Source: Xanthomarina arctica
GTDB lineage: Bacteria > Bacteroidota > Bacteroidia > Flavobacteriales > Flavobacteriaceae
Length of the DNA stretch: 64,000 bases
Assembly: GCF_014638915.1 (NCBI RefSeq)
Contig: NZ_BMFQ01000001.1
Coordinates: forward strand, 1,067,142-1,131,141
Direction of reading: 5' to 3'
The position numbers and the translations under genes are program-made. Every line of letters starts with the position of its first letter. The first letter of the stretch is position 1. Positions 20,044-28,780 of the stretch are shown piece after piece. Under the pieces are notes generated by a model. It was given only the letters and a program-made list of their open reading frames with translations. It did not search any database and was not told where the DNA came from.

Positions 20044-20076
20044 AAAAAGCTTCACTTATACTGAAGCTTTTTTTAT
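20044..20076. terminator. Bidirectional terminator between convergent genes
   Basis: AAAAAGCTTCA pairs with TGAAGCTTTTT around a short loop (20055-20061), followed by further T residues. It lies between the PRC-barrel gene (plus) and the DUF2254 gene (minus), whose stop is at 20073. Confidence 0.75.
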
Positions 20077-21413
20077 ATAATATTTTCAGTATTTGAATTC
20101 TTGTTTTTAAGTTGTTTATGCCCCTGTTTTGGTAAAGATTGATATAGCTCCTCTATGCGTTTTAAATCCGTAGCGTTTGTTATAGTTTGTTTTGTGTCTT
20201 CATATAATAGTTTGGCTTCTTCAATAAGAGCATCATGGTATTCTGGAAAATGGATTTCCTGTAAAAGTAAATACTTGAACATGATAAATAATTTTTGAAT
20301 GCAACTTAAATCGTGCTTGCAGTAGGTTCTATAAGAAACCATAACCTGGTAAAGTATCTCTCTAAAATTAACAGTAGTTATTTCAATCAATGGATCACTA
20401 TTTTTCGAAGTAAAAATGGTTCTATCATTTTTCTTCAGTCTTATAGCAAACAATTCAGTTAAATAATCAATGGTACTTAAAGCCGTCCCAGGATCATTTA
20501 TTCCAGGAGACATGGCTTTTATTCCTATTTCAGTAATTTGCTTAAAGGCAAGAACATAATTATCTTCAACAAATTCACCTCTTGCAAAATTGAAATTAGA
20601 TAATACCTGTTTTACTAAATTGTTATCAATTTCTTTACTAATTTGAATAATTGGGATCTCTTGTAAAACAAACATGCCTTGAAAAGGAAGTATTTTCAAC
20701 TGAATACCTTGGTCTTCACAAACATCTTTTAAATTATTTATAGCTACATTTTGAAAATAACCAGTTTTTGAACTGTAATATGTTTTCCAATTGGAACTAT
20801 CTGGGAAATTAGGCGCTTTTTCCGATTCATTTTCCAATAAGGATTCTAGACGTTCTTTTGCCTTGCCATAAATATTGTCTAAAATATTATTTATTTGAAT
20901 GGCTTGAGAAATGGAATGAATAAAATATAGGAAGGCACCCAGACAAATAACGGTGAAAATAATACCAATAAGAACAGAGAAACCGGGTAATTGGTATTTG
21001 TCTGTTTCTCGTGGGTTTATTCCAACAAGTGTGAAGATATTATATAAAATGGTAGCCAAATAGATTCCTAAAATATATTGATGGCTTCTATTGGAGATCA
21101 AGTCCGGTAGTACACGGGGTGAAAAATTACTGGATGCCTGATTCAACATCACCATTACCATAGAAAAACTAAATACCATAATTGAAATTATGCCACCAGT
21201 TAAAAAGCTTAAAAGTGTTTTTGCTGTGTCTGCATTGTTTATAACTAGTTGCGGAACATGCTCTAAAACAAATGCTGAAATCCCTTTTTTTTCTAGATAA
21301 AGCATAAGTATGGCAAAACTAAAACCGGCAATACTGAACAATGTTGGGTAAAAGGCTATTTTGCCCTGAATGGTATGTATAAAACTTATAAATTTATTGT
21401 AAAGCGATTTCAT
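20073..21413 (-). CDS. DUF2254 domain-containing membrane protein
   Basis: 446 residues. Four predicted transmembrane segments lie in the N-terminal third (about 20-170), with the family-typical stretch GGIISIMVFSFSMVMVMLNQASSNFSPR, followed by a cytoplasmic domain containing ISPGINDPGTA-like sequence (AMSPGINDPGTALSTIDYL). DUF2254 proteins are widespread inner-membrane proteins of unknown function. It is convergent with the PRC-barrel operon and shares its terminator region. Confidence 0.9.
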   Translation of the reverse strand: MKSLYNKFISFIHTIQGKIAFYPTLFSIAGFSFAILMLYLEKKGISAFVLEHVPQLVINNADTAKTLLSFLTGGIISIMVFSFSMVMVMLNQASSNFSPRVLPDLISNRSHQYILGIYLATILYNIFTLVGINPRETDKYQLPGFSVLIGIIFTVICLGAFLYFIHSISQAIQINNILDNIYGKAKERLESLLENESEKAPNFPDSSNWKTYYSSKTGYFQNVAINNLKDVCEDQGIQLKILPFQGMFVLQEIPIIQISKEIDNNLVKQVLSNFNFARGEFVEDNYVLAFKQITEIGIKAMSPGINDPGTALSTIDYLTELFAIRLKKNDRTIFTSKNSDPLIEITTVNFREILYQVMVSYRTYCKHDLSCIQKLFIMFKYLLLQEIHFPEYHDALIEEAKLLYEDTKQTITNATDLKRIEELYQSLPKQGHKQLKNKNSNTENII

Positions 21414-21860
21414 ATATTGGTTTGAGTCTACAAGTTACCAACATTTTTTTGATTTATAAACAAGATGATTAAGACACTTTAATGTATTTGATAATGGAAT
21501 CCATTTTCATGAAAATAATTAATTTCTGAATTTTATTTTGTAGGCAAATACATATATTTATGCTTTTTGTCGATAAAAAAACGCTTTTTATCGTGTTTAT
21601 TGTTTTTTATTTGTACCTTAGAGTATATTTACAGCCCTTCTTAAGTCCCTAAATCGATTTATTCAGCTTAAATAAGGTTAATTATTCCATTCAAGACATA
21701 GTTGTCTTACTCCCTCATGTTAATAAAATATGTTTGTAATTAATTTATGCACATGTTTTAAAAATAAATTAATATATCCATTTATTCCCTCTATTAGAGT
21801 TTTGTAAAAAACAAAACTTGTTAAACATTATTTATTTGTTAACCCTAAAATTGAGAATAT
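21414..21860. other. 447-bp intergenic region
   Basis: No convincing gene. It contains a perfect 9-bp inverted repeat CGATAAAAA-AACGC-TTTTTATCG (21571-21593) and AT-rich sequence that probably holds the promoters for the DUF2254 gene (minus) and the small secreted peptide gene (plus). Confidence 0.5.
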
Positions 21861-22049
21861 ATGAAATCCCTAACAATTACTTTATTAGTCGTATTATTTT
21901 GCGTAACCGTATCTGGAGTTAATCTGCAAGATCCAGTAATAACTAAACCAACTAAAGAGAAAAATATTTCGAGTGTTGACAACTTCAAGTATAATTTTGA
22001 AGTTAATAGACATGTTAAAAAAGGAGTGAAAGTACCTGAGCAAGGATAG
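21861..22049 (+). CDS. Small secreted hypothetical protein
   Basis: 62 residues. An ATG start and a clear signal peptide (MKSLTITLLVVLFCVTVSG) leave a mature peptide of about 43 residues that is polar, cysteine-free and basic near the end. No family was recognised. It lies about 160 bp upstream of a TPR histidine kinase and response regulator pair in the same direction; a regulatory or ligand relation is possible but unproven. Confidence 0.6.
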   Translation: MKSLTITLLVVLFCVTVSGVNLQDPVITKPTKEKNISSVDNFKYNFEVNRHVKKGVKVPEQG

Positions 22050-22175
22050 TAGTTCTTTCACTTCATCAAATATAAGCGCGTTTTTTATTTTATAATAGGC
22101 GTGCTTTTTCATGTCATTAAATGAGGATTTTTAATCATATTATGAGATAGATGGTATTCGTGTCATAAAAAATTA

Positions 22176-22183
22176 TAAATTTG
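22176..22183 (+). promoter_or_regulatory. Promoter -7 box (TAAATTTG) of the histidine kinase operon
   Basis: TAAATTTG fits TAnnTTTG and lies 24 bp upstream of the TTG start codon at 22207, so the transcript leader would be under 20 nt. No clear TTG -33 box was found. Confidence 0.45.
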
Positions 22184-22206
22184 AAAGACACTGAAATAAA
22201 TCTGTA

Positions 22207-24231
22207 TTGTATTATAAAATAGTCTTTATACTATCCTTATTTTTAAGCTTACCCTTAAAAGCGCAAAATACACCTTCTAATACACTATTAGATAGTATCA
22301 GTTATTATCGAAATTTGGCACAAATAGATTTAGATGCTGATAAGAGATTATATTACATTAAATATGCCATAAAATTATCTGAGGCTTCCAAACAAGATTC
22401 CACAATATTAAAAAGTAAGCGCATTCTTGCTACACTCTATCTCAGGGAAAGAAATGTAGATTCCTTATTCGATTTAAACCACGAAAATTTAAAGCTTGCA
22501 ACCAAAATAAATGATTCTTTAGCACTTGGCTACATAAATAATGTTTTAGGCTGGTATCATAAACAAAAAGAGCAAAAAGACAGCGCCTATTTTTACTTTT
22601 ATAATGCTTCAAAACTGTTTAAAAAATTAAATAAAAGTCAAAAAGAAGCAGAAGTATTGGCTAGTATGGCCGATATTCAATTCGAAGAAAGAGATTATAT
22701 AGGTTGTGAACAAAATGCTTTTAATGCCATAAGAATTTATCAGAATCTTCCAGATTCGGAAGTGAAATTCGATAATTTATGGGCATTATACAATTTAATA
22801 GCTATTGCTTCTGATGAATTGGGTATATACGATAAGGCTATAGAATATCATGAAAAGGCTTTAACGTATAGCGATAAAATACAAGATAATTTTATTTACA
22901 CCCTATATTCAAATAGTAATATAGCCTTAATATATAAAGAATTAAAACAGTATGATAAAGCTTTAAAAATCTATCAAAACTTATTTCAAAATAAAAAAAT
23001 TCTACTTAAGGAGCCTGAAAATTATTCTCTTATTTTAGGTGATTATGCCTATATAAAACATTTGTCAAAAAAATACAGTTTAGATGAAATAGGAGATATG
23101 TTTTCAGAAGCATATCAAATTAGTGATAGTATACAAGATCCTTATAGTATGATGTCTGTTAGTTTAAATGCTTCTGAATTTTATTTAGACCAAGACAATA
23201 AAGATTCGGCACTTTTCTTCGCAAATAAAGCATACACATTAGGATTGGAAACTAGTTCTAATAATGTGATTCTGAAATCCCTTATGCTTAAATCAAAAAT
23301 AGAAGATGAAGTAAGTGCTAAAACCCATTTAACAGAATATGTAATTCTAAGTGATAGTCTTCAAAATAAGGAAAGAGCTATCAGAAATAAATTTGCTAGA
23401 ATAGAATTTGAAACAGACCAAATTGTAGAGAAAAATATACAGATTTCAAAAGAAAGACTGTGGTTGCTATTTTTATCAATAGGGTTGATTTTTACCTTAT
23501 TATTATTGTATATCATTGTTACCCAAAGAACCAAAAACAAAGAATTAAAGTTCAATCAACAGCAGCAGGAAACCAACGAAGAAATATATAATTTAATGCT
23601 GTCTCAACAGGATCAAATAGATGAAGCAAGAGTTGCAGAGAAAAAAAGAATTTCGCAAGAAATGCACGATGGTATTTTAGGCAGACTCTTTGGAATTAGA
23701 TTGAGTTTGGATAGTTTAAATATGAGTTCTAAGCCAGAAGCCATAGATTCTAGAGAAAAATATTTAGGTGACCTTAAAGAAATTGAAGAAGACATACGGA
23801 AAGTGTCCCATGAATTAAATACAGATTTTGTTTCTGGTTCAAATTATATAAGCATTATCAAAACCCTTTTAGAAACCCAAACCAAAGCATATCAACTAAA
23901 TTATGTTTTAAGAAACGACGATAATATTGACTGGGATGGTATTTCCAACAAAACAAAAATCCACTATTACAGAATTATTCAAGAATCTATTCAAAATATT
24001 TACAAGCATGCCAATGCAACAGAAATTCATATTAGCTTTAACCAAATAAATAATGTAATTTGCTTAGCAATTGCAGATAATGGTACTGGATTCGATGTTA
24101 ATAAAGCTAGAAAAGGTATCGGATTAAAAAATATAAATTCAAGAGTTAAAGAAATTGATGGAGAATTAGACATAATTTCTTCTATGGATTCTGGAACAAC
24201 ATTAACTATAAAAGCCCCAATTTTAACCTAA
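22207..24231 (+). CDS. TPR-containing sensor histidine kinase (HisKA_3 type)
   Basis: 674 residues. It has a signal peptide (IVFILSLFLSLPLKAQ), a periplasmic TPR array (about 30-380), a transmembrane helix (about 420-440), a coiled linker, a HisKA_3 dimerisation/phosphoacceptor domain (KKRISQEMHDGILG, His near residue 487) and an HATPase domain (N box about 580-600; ADNGTGFD and GIGLKNI). Only a TTG start fits: an in-frame stop lies five codons upstream and no ATG precedes the signal peptide. The response regulator follows after 8 bp, forming a two-component pair. The signal is unknown. Confidence 0.92.
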   Translation: MYYKIVFILSLFLSLPLKAQNTPSNTLLDSISYYRNLAQIDLDADKRLYYIKYAIKLSEASKQDSTILKSKRILATLYLRERNVDSLFDLNHENLKLATKINDSLALGYINNVLGWYHKQKEQKDSAYFYFYNASKLFKKLNKSQKEAEVLASMADIQFEERDYIGCEQNAFNAIRIYQNLPDSEVKFDNLWALYNLIAIASDELGIYDKAIEYHEKALTYSDKIQDNFIYTLYSNSNIALIYKELKQYDKALKIYQNLFQNKKILLKEPENYSLILGDYAYIKHLSKKYSLDEIGDMFSEAYQISDSIQDPYSMMSVSLNASEFYLDQDNKDSALFFANKAYTLGLETSSNNVILKSLMLKSKIEDEVSAKTHLTEYVILSDSLQNKERAIRNKFARIEFETDQIVEKNIQISKERLWLLFLSIGLIFTLLLLYIIVTQRTKNKELKFNQQQQETNEEIYNLMLSQQDQIDEARVAEKKRISQEMHDGILGRLFGIRLSLDSLNMSSKPEAIDSREKYLGDLKEIEEDIRKVSHELNTDFVSGSNYISIIKTLLETQTKAYQLNYVLRNDDNIDWDGISNKTKIHYYRIIQESIQNIYKHANATEIHISFNQINNVICLAIADNGTGFDVNKARKGIGLKNINSRVKEIDGELDIISSMDSGTTLTIKAPILT

Positions 24232-24239
24232 AAAAATTC

Positions 24240-24914
24240 ATGCAAGAATCTATTCGCATTTTAATGACAGACGATCATCCCATGATTATAGAAGGATATC
24301 AAAATACGTTGTTAGCGACTAAAAAAGAGAGTCAAGATATAAAAATTGATATTGCAAATAATTGCGACGAATCCATTAAATTAATGAATAAAGCCATTGC
24401 GCTAGATTACCCATATGATATTTTATTTATGGACATTAGTTTACCACCATCTTCCGATGGTAAATATACTTCGGGCGAAGATCTAGCCATGCATGCGCGA
24501 AGCATCATGCCAAATGCAAAAATAGTAATCCTTACTATGTTTAATGAAACCTATCGGGTGAATAACATTGTAAAAACCATCAATCCAGAAGGATTTTTAA
24601 TTAAAAGCGATTTAACTTCTAGGGAATTAGCAAATGCTTTTCAGGCGGTTCTGGCTAACCCTCCATTTTATAGTGGTACAGTAAATAAGATTATTAGAAA
24701 AACAATTTCTACAGATCTAGTTGTAGACGAAGTAAACAGAAAAATTCTTCACTTATTATCACAAGGGATTAAAACTAAAAGCCTCACGGACTCTATAGAT
24801 CTATCCATGAGTGCCATTGAAAAACGAAAAAAACACTTAAAAGAACTTTTTAGAATTTCGGATGGAAGTGATGAAACCTTGCTGGAAGAAGCAAGAAAAA
24901 AGGGTTTTATATAA
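24240..24914 (+). CDS. LuxR/NarL-type response regulator
   Basis: 224 residues. The N-terminal receiver domain has the acidic pair DD at 11-12, the phosphoacceptor Asp65 in LFMDISLPP, and Lys in FLIKSDLTSREL. The C-terminal helix-turn-helix (about 160-215) includes ILHLLSQGIKTKSLTDSIDLSMSAIEKRKKHLKELF, somewhat divergent from the LuxR consensus. It is the cognate partner of the kinase encoded 8 bp upstream; targets are unknown. Confidence 0.9.
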   Translation: MQESIRILMTDDHPMIIEGYQNTLLATKKESQDIKIDIANNCDESIKLMNKAIALDYPYDILFMDISLPPSSDGKYTSGEDLAMHARSIMPNAKIVILTMFNETYRVNNIVKTINPEGFLIKSDLTSRELANAFQAVLANPPFYSGTVNKIIRKTISTDLVVDEVNRKILHLLSQGIKTKSLTDSIDLSMSAIEKRKKHLKELFRISDGSDETLLEEARKKGFI

Positions 24915-24995
24915 AATATCTATCAAAAAGTGTTAAAATTTCGGTTTTTGAGCTAATTACAACCTGTCAAAATCCTTGATGTCATTGATAATTAC

Positions 24996-25031
24996 GGTTT
25001 TACCGTAACTATCTTGTGGTTTTACCGTAAC
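24996..25031 (+). repeat. Pair of 14-bp direct repeats, 22 bp apart
   Basis: GGTTTTACCGTAAC occurs at 24996-25009 and again at 25018-25031. The first copy is also the right half of a stem TTACGGT-TTT-ACCGTAA. The 22-bp period equals about two helical turns, so a protein-binding site is conceivable, although the location is between convergent genes. Confidence 0.4.
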
Positions 25032-25120
25032 AAAATATTAAATATTCACTTTATATTTGACCTATCAACAACATTTAATTAATCCCTCAGAAGTAATTAG
25101 TTGATAATAGCATTTACACT

Positions 25121-25165
25121 AACCTTGTGGTTTTAACATCTGTTAAAGCTACAAGGTTTCTTCTT
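25121..25165 (+). terminator. Long terminator hairpin between convergent genes
   Basis: AACCTTGT-GG-TTTTAACA pairs with TGTTAAAG-CT-ACAAGGTT around a TC loop, an 18-bp stem in RNA with two G-U pairs, followed by a pyrimidine-rich TTCTTCTTTCT. It lies after the response regulator gene and next to the stop of the minus-strand DUF456 gene. Confidence 0.65.
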
Positions 25166-25166
25166 T

Positions 25167-25676
25167 CTAGAAACTAAAGATGTCACTTTTATATTCCCAA
25201 AACTTCTTAATAAAAAATCCAAAGTAGATTACAGCGACAATAAATTTTATAAATGTCCCGGTTAAAAAACCAAGAAAGGACCCAAATGCCGCTTTTGCCG
25301 CCGTTTTAGAATCAGACTTATTTAATATTTCTCCAATAAAAGCACCAACAAAAGGCCATACTATAATTCCAAAAACCCCTAAAATTGGAAAAATAATAGC
25401 AACTATTAACCCCAGTGTTGTACCAATAACGCCATATTTACTGCCTCCAAATTTTTTAGTTCCCAATGCAGGAATAATATAATCCAATGCAAAAACTATT
25501 AATGCAATTGCTAAAGTAATGCCTAAAAACAACCAATTATTAGGGATGGCATTTGTTAAATACAGTAGTAGTAATCCAACCCAACTTAATGGAGGTCCAG
25601 GGAGTATGGGTAGAAAGCTTCCTAAAACACCAAGTATCATAAATAGCAAGCCTAAGAGAGTCAAAAAAATGTCCAT
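25167..25676 (-). CDS. DUF456 domain-containing membrane protein
   Basis: 169 residues, nearly all hydrophobic, with four to five predicted transmembrane helices. The Gly/Pro-rich loop FLPILPGPPLSWVGLLLLY and FVGAFIGEILNKSD with following AAKAAFGSFLGFLTGT are typical of DUF456. This family of small inner-membrane proteins has no assigned function. Single gene, divergent from the BlaI operon. Confidence 0.88.
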   Translation of the reverse strand: MDIFLTLLGLLFMILGVLGSFLPILPGPPLSWVGLLLLYLTNAIPNNWLFLGITLAIALIVFALDYIIPALGTKKFGGSKYGVIGTTLGLIVAIIFPILGVFGIIVWPFVGAFIGEILNKSDSKTAAKAAFGSFLGFLTGTFIKFIVAVIYFGFFIKKFWEYKSDIFSF

Positions 25677-25725
25677 AAATTTTTAGTTATAAGACGAAGA
25701 TATAAAATGATTGTTACATTTTATT

Positions 25726-25787
25726 AACTAATTTATTAGTTTAAACTAAATATTTAGTTATATTTGTATTCAACTAAGTTTTTAGTT
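25726..25787 (+). promoter_or_regulatory. Three 16-bp palindromic operators overlapping the blaI-like promoter
   Basis: AACTAATTTATTAGTT (25726-25741), AACTAAATATTTAGTT (25744-25759) and AACTAAGTTTTTAGTT (25772-25787) all fit AACTAA-N4-TTAGTT. A TATATTTG promoter box (25759-25766) lies between the second and third. The third copy ends 11 bp before the BlaI-type repressor start at 25799. This is the expected layout for an autoregulated BlaI/MecI repressor. Confidence 0.75.
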
Positions 25788-25798
25788 TTAAATAATTC

Positions 25799-26176
25799 AT
25801 GAAAATTATGCAGCCCACAAAACAACTCACCAAAGCCGAAGAAGAAATCATGCAGGTGTTATGGCAACTTGAAAAAGCAAATGTCAAACAAATTATAGAT
25901 CTCTTGCCAGAACCGAAACCAGCCTATAATACAGTTTCAACCATAGTTCGAATTTTGGAAAGCAAAGGGTTTGTAGACTATGAAAAACAAGGGAAAGGGC
26001 ATATCTATTTTCCCATATTAAAAAAGCAGGATTACAGCAATCAAAGCTTGAATTCGCTTGTGGATAATTACTTTCAAGGTTCTTTTAAAAGCATGGTATC
26101 CTTTTTTGTGAAGAAAAACGACATCAGTTTACAAGATTTGGAATCTGTTTTAAAAGACATTAATAAAAAAGATTAA
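25799..26176 (+). CDS. BlaI/MecI/CopY family transcriptional repressor
   Basis: 125 residues. A winged helix (LTKAEEEIMQVLWQLEKANVKQIIDLL, then PAYNTVSTIVRILESKGFV) precedes a C-terminal dimerisation region whose middle would hold the cleavage site in classical BlaI. An internal ATG at 25808 is a possible start. It is the first gene of an operon with an M56 peptidase 2 bp downstream, and the promoter is covered by three palindromes. Classical BlaI is cleaved after BlaR1 signalling; here the inducing signal is unknown and need not be a beta-lactam. Confidence 0.92.
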   Translation: MKIMQPTKQLTKAEEEIMQVLWQLEKANVKQIIDLLPEPKPAYNTVSTIVRILESKGFVDYEKQGKGHIYFPILKKQDYSNQSLNSLVDNYFQGSFKSMVSFFVKKNDISLQDLESVLKDINKKD

Positions 26177-26178
26177 TT

Positions 26179-27615
26179 ATGGTACCATATATCATTCAAG
26201 CAATCGCATTTCAGTTATTCTTTTTAATAGTTTATGATGCATTCTTAAAAAAGCAAACCTTCTTTAATTGGAATAGAGCTTACCTTTTAATAACCGCAAC
26301 TTTATCTTTTGTGTTGCCCATTATTAAAATTGAGATGTTTAAAAACATCGTTCCACAACAATATATTATCACACTTCCAGAAGTTTTTATTGGAAAACAA
26401 AACCCTATAGTTTTAGACGAAGTTTTAATTGAAGGAGTTAATCAGGCTTCGAGTTTCTCTTGGTCTTGGATGTATTTGTTCTACATTGGATCCACTATTG
26501 CTTTTGCCTTTTTTGCTTATAAACTGATTAACATTTTCCGATTAATATATAACAATGAAAAACACGTAGAATCTAATTTGAAAATAGTGAATTTAGAAAA
26601 TAGTCGGGATGCTTTTTCCTTTTTTAATTACATTTTTATGGGTATGCAATTAGAAAACGAAGAAAGAGATACCATTTTAAAACACGAGTTGGTCCATGTG
26701 AAACAAAAACACAGTTTCGATATGTTATTTTTCGAAATCCTTAGAATTCTGTTTTGGTTTAATCCATTCATTTACATGTATCAAAATAGAATTTCGGTGG
26801 TACACGAATTTATAGCAGATGCTGAAGCTGTAAAACACAATAAAAAACAATATTATCAAAACCTGTTATCGCAAGTTTTTAATGCCCAACAGGTATCATT
26901 CATCAATCCATTTTTTAAACAATCATTAATCAAAAAACGAATCGTTATGTTACAAAAATCAAAATCAAAACAAGTCCAATTAGTAAGGTATGCACTATTA
27001 ATTCCCATGGTCTTTGGGATGTTAATTTATTCTTCTTGTAGTGATACAAATCAAGAAAGTATTGCTGTTTTAAGCGAAAATCCTCAAGAAGATCAATTAA
27101 AAATGATCATTGAATCCTTTGACACCGATGGGAAATTAAATGACACCGAAAAGGAAGAGATGTCAGCCTATTTTTTAGATGTAATTAAAGCAAATGTTCA
27201 AGGTCAGGATGTTTCAACAAAATCAATTAGCACCTCTGATTTTGATAAAAAAGAAGATGTGCCATTTTCAGTTATAGATCAAGTTCCAGTATTTCCAGGT
27301 TGTGAAAGTGGCAGTACTAACGAGGAACAGAAATTATGTATGAGTAAACAAATTAATACACTTGTTGCTAAAAACTTCAATACAGATCTAGGAAAAACAT
27401 TAAACTTAACGGGTATAGTAAATATAGCTGTTTATTTTAAAATAGATAATCAAGGAAATATTATTGAAGCTAAAGCAAGAGCAGAAAACCCAGAACTGGT
27501 AGAAGAAGCTCTTCGCGTTGTAAATATGTTGCCAAAAATGATACCTGGAAAGCACAATGGAAAAGCTGTTAATGTTCCTTATTACTTGCCAATTAAGTTT
27601 CAAATAAATGAGTAG
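26179..27615 (+). CDS. M56 family (BlaR1-like) membrane metallopeptidase with C-terminal TonB-like domain
   Basis: 478 residues. Three N-terminal transmembrane helices, a zinc-peptidase motif HELVH (about 169-173) with a downstream EFIADAEAV helix, and another transmembrane segment near 270-290 match BlaR1/MecR1 topology. Instead of a penicillin-sensor domain the C-terminus carries a TonB_C-like module (about 370-478: VPVFPGCE, LCMSKQI, VYFKIDNQGNI, YYLPIKFQI). It is preceded by the BlaI gene and overlaps a TPR gene by 8 bp. It presumably relays an envelope signal to BlaI. Confidence 0.9.
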   Translation: MVPYIIQAIAFQLFFLIVYDAFLKKQTFFNWNRAYLLITATLSFVLPIIKIEMFKNIVPQQYIITLPEVFIGKQNPIVLDEVLIEGVNQASSFSWSWMYLFYIGSTIAFAFFAYKLINIFRLIYNNEKHVESNLKIVNLENSRDAFSFFNYIFMGMQLENEERDTILKHELVHVKQKHSFDMLFFEILRILFWFNPFIYMYQNRISVVHEFIADAEAVKHNKKQYYQNLLSQVFNAQQVSFINPFFKQSLIKKRIVMLQKSKSKQVQLVRYALLIPMVFGMLIYSSCSDTNQESIAVLSENPQEDQLKMIIESFDTDGKLNDTEKEEMSAYFLDVIKANVQGQDVSTKSISTSDFDKKEDVPFSVIDQVPVFPGCESGSTNEEQKLCMSKQINTLVAKNFNTDLGKTLNLTGIVNIAVYFKIDNQGNIIEAKARAENPELVEEALRVVNMLPKMIPGKHNGKAVNVPYYLPIKFQINE

Positions 27616-28741
27616 ATATTTAGTTCTATTTATAATATTCACCTTTTTTAAAACCGAAGCTCAAACTTCGGTTTTAATGCTTGCAGATAGTTTGTATTCC
27701 AATGGATATTATACCAAAGCCATTGAAACCTATAAAACCCATCAAAATCAGGAAGATGTCTATGAGAAAATTGCCAATGCGTATATAGCTATTGGAAATT
27801 ATAACGAAGCACTCGCAAACTATAAATTGTGTATGGACGCACATCCAGATAATTCACTTTTAAAGATTGAGCACGCTAGATTGTTATTTAAAACGAAGGA
27901 TTTTAAATCGGCTTCTACCGAGTTTAAAAAGTTAATTTCTATAGATTCATTAAACCCAAATTATCATTATGAATATGGATTGGTGTTAGAGAAAGAAGCT
28001 GACTCCTTGGCTGTTTTAGAATTTATGAATGCCATTAAATTAGATAGTTTGCATCAAAAAGCCATTTATAAAGTGGCAAAATATCATTTGCAAAAAAGAC
28101 AGTTTAAAACGGTTGAAGAATTGGTAGACATGGGTTTACAATCAAATGATTTTAATTTGGAACTTATAAGTTTAAAGGCTCAGAATTATTTTTGGCAACA
28201 GGATTATCATAAAGCTATTCTTTGGTTTGAGAAATTGCTGGCATTGGGTGAGTCATCACAATTTATTTATGAAAAGTTAAGTGAGTCTTACAGTAAAACT
28301 TATAGAGAAAAACAGGCGATAGCGTATGGTTTGCAAGCGCTTAAATTTGAGCCAAATAACACAAAGAATTTGTTTATACAAGGACGACTTTATGAAAAAG
28401 TTAAGGATTATACTGCAGCAGAAACCTATTATACATTAGCATTAAAAATTGAAGATATTCCGTTAGATAAACAATATGTGCAATTAGGCAGAGTCCTAAA
28501 TTATCAGAAGAAATACAAAGAAGCTATTACCGTTTTAAATAAAGCACTTCAAGAAAACCCTAGAAATGACATGGCGGCATTTTATTTACTACAAACAAAA
28601 AATGCCTATTATAAAGATATCGATGTAAAAATAAAGCTCTACGAAAAATTTATCAAAGAATTCCCCGAAAGTGTTCTCAATGCCGTTGCTGCACAACAAT
28701 TATCTGAACTAAAACAAGAAAAGTTTATGAATACAGATTAA
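27608..28741 (+). CDS. Secreted/periplasmic TPR-repeat protein
   Basis: 377 residues. A short signal peptide (YLVLFIIFTFFKTEAQ) is followed by about nine TPR units covering nearly the whole protein (recurring A..Y...G.Y..A and A-Y-L-A-.-.-Y patterns). The start overlaps the M56 gene by 8 bp, so translation is probably coupled. It is probably a scaffold for envelope protein contacts in the BlaI/M56 system; partner unknown. Confidence 0.85.
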   Translation: MSRYLVLFIIFTFFKTEAQTSVLMLADSLYSNGYYTKAIETYKTHQNQEDVYEKIANAYIAIGNYNEALANYKLCMDAHPDNSLLKIEHARLLFKTKDFKSASTEFKKLISIDSLNPNYHYEYGLVLEKEADSLAVLEFMNAIKLDSLHQKAIYKVAKYHLQKRQFKTVEELVDMGLQSNDFNLELISLKAQNYFWQQDYHKAILWFEKLLALGESSQFIYEKLSESYSKTYREKQAIAYGLQALKFEPNNTKNLFIQGRLYEKVKDYTAAETYYTLALKIEDIPLDKQYVQLGRVLNYQKKYKEAITVLNKALQENPRNDMAAFYLLQTKNAYYKDIDVKIKLYEKFIKEFPESVLNAVAAQQLSELKQEKFMNTD

Positions 28742-28780
28742 AATCTAAAAAAATTGTACTTTTCCGTTTCAAATCTGTGT

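Noticed and set aside
24936-24944. AAATTTCGG near the response regulator stop as a third copy of the shared element
   Set aside because: The TATACTATATATA block is missing at the expected distance, so only the short core matches by chance.
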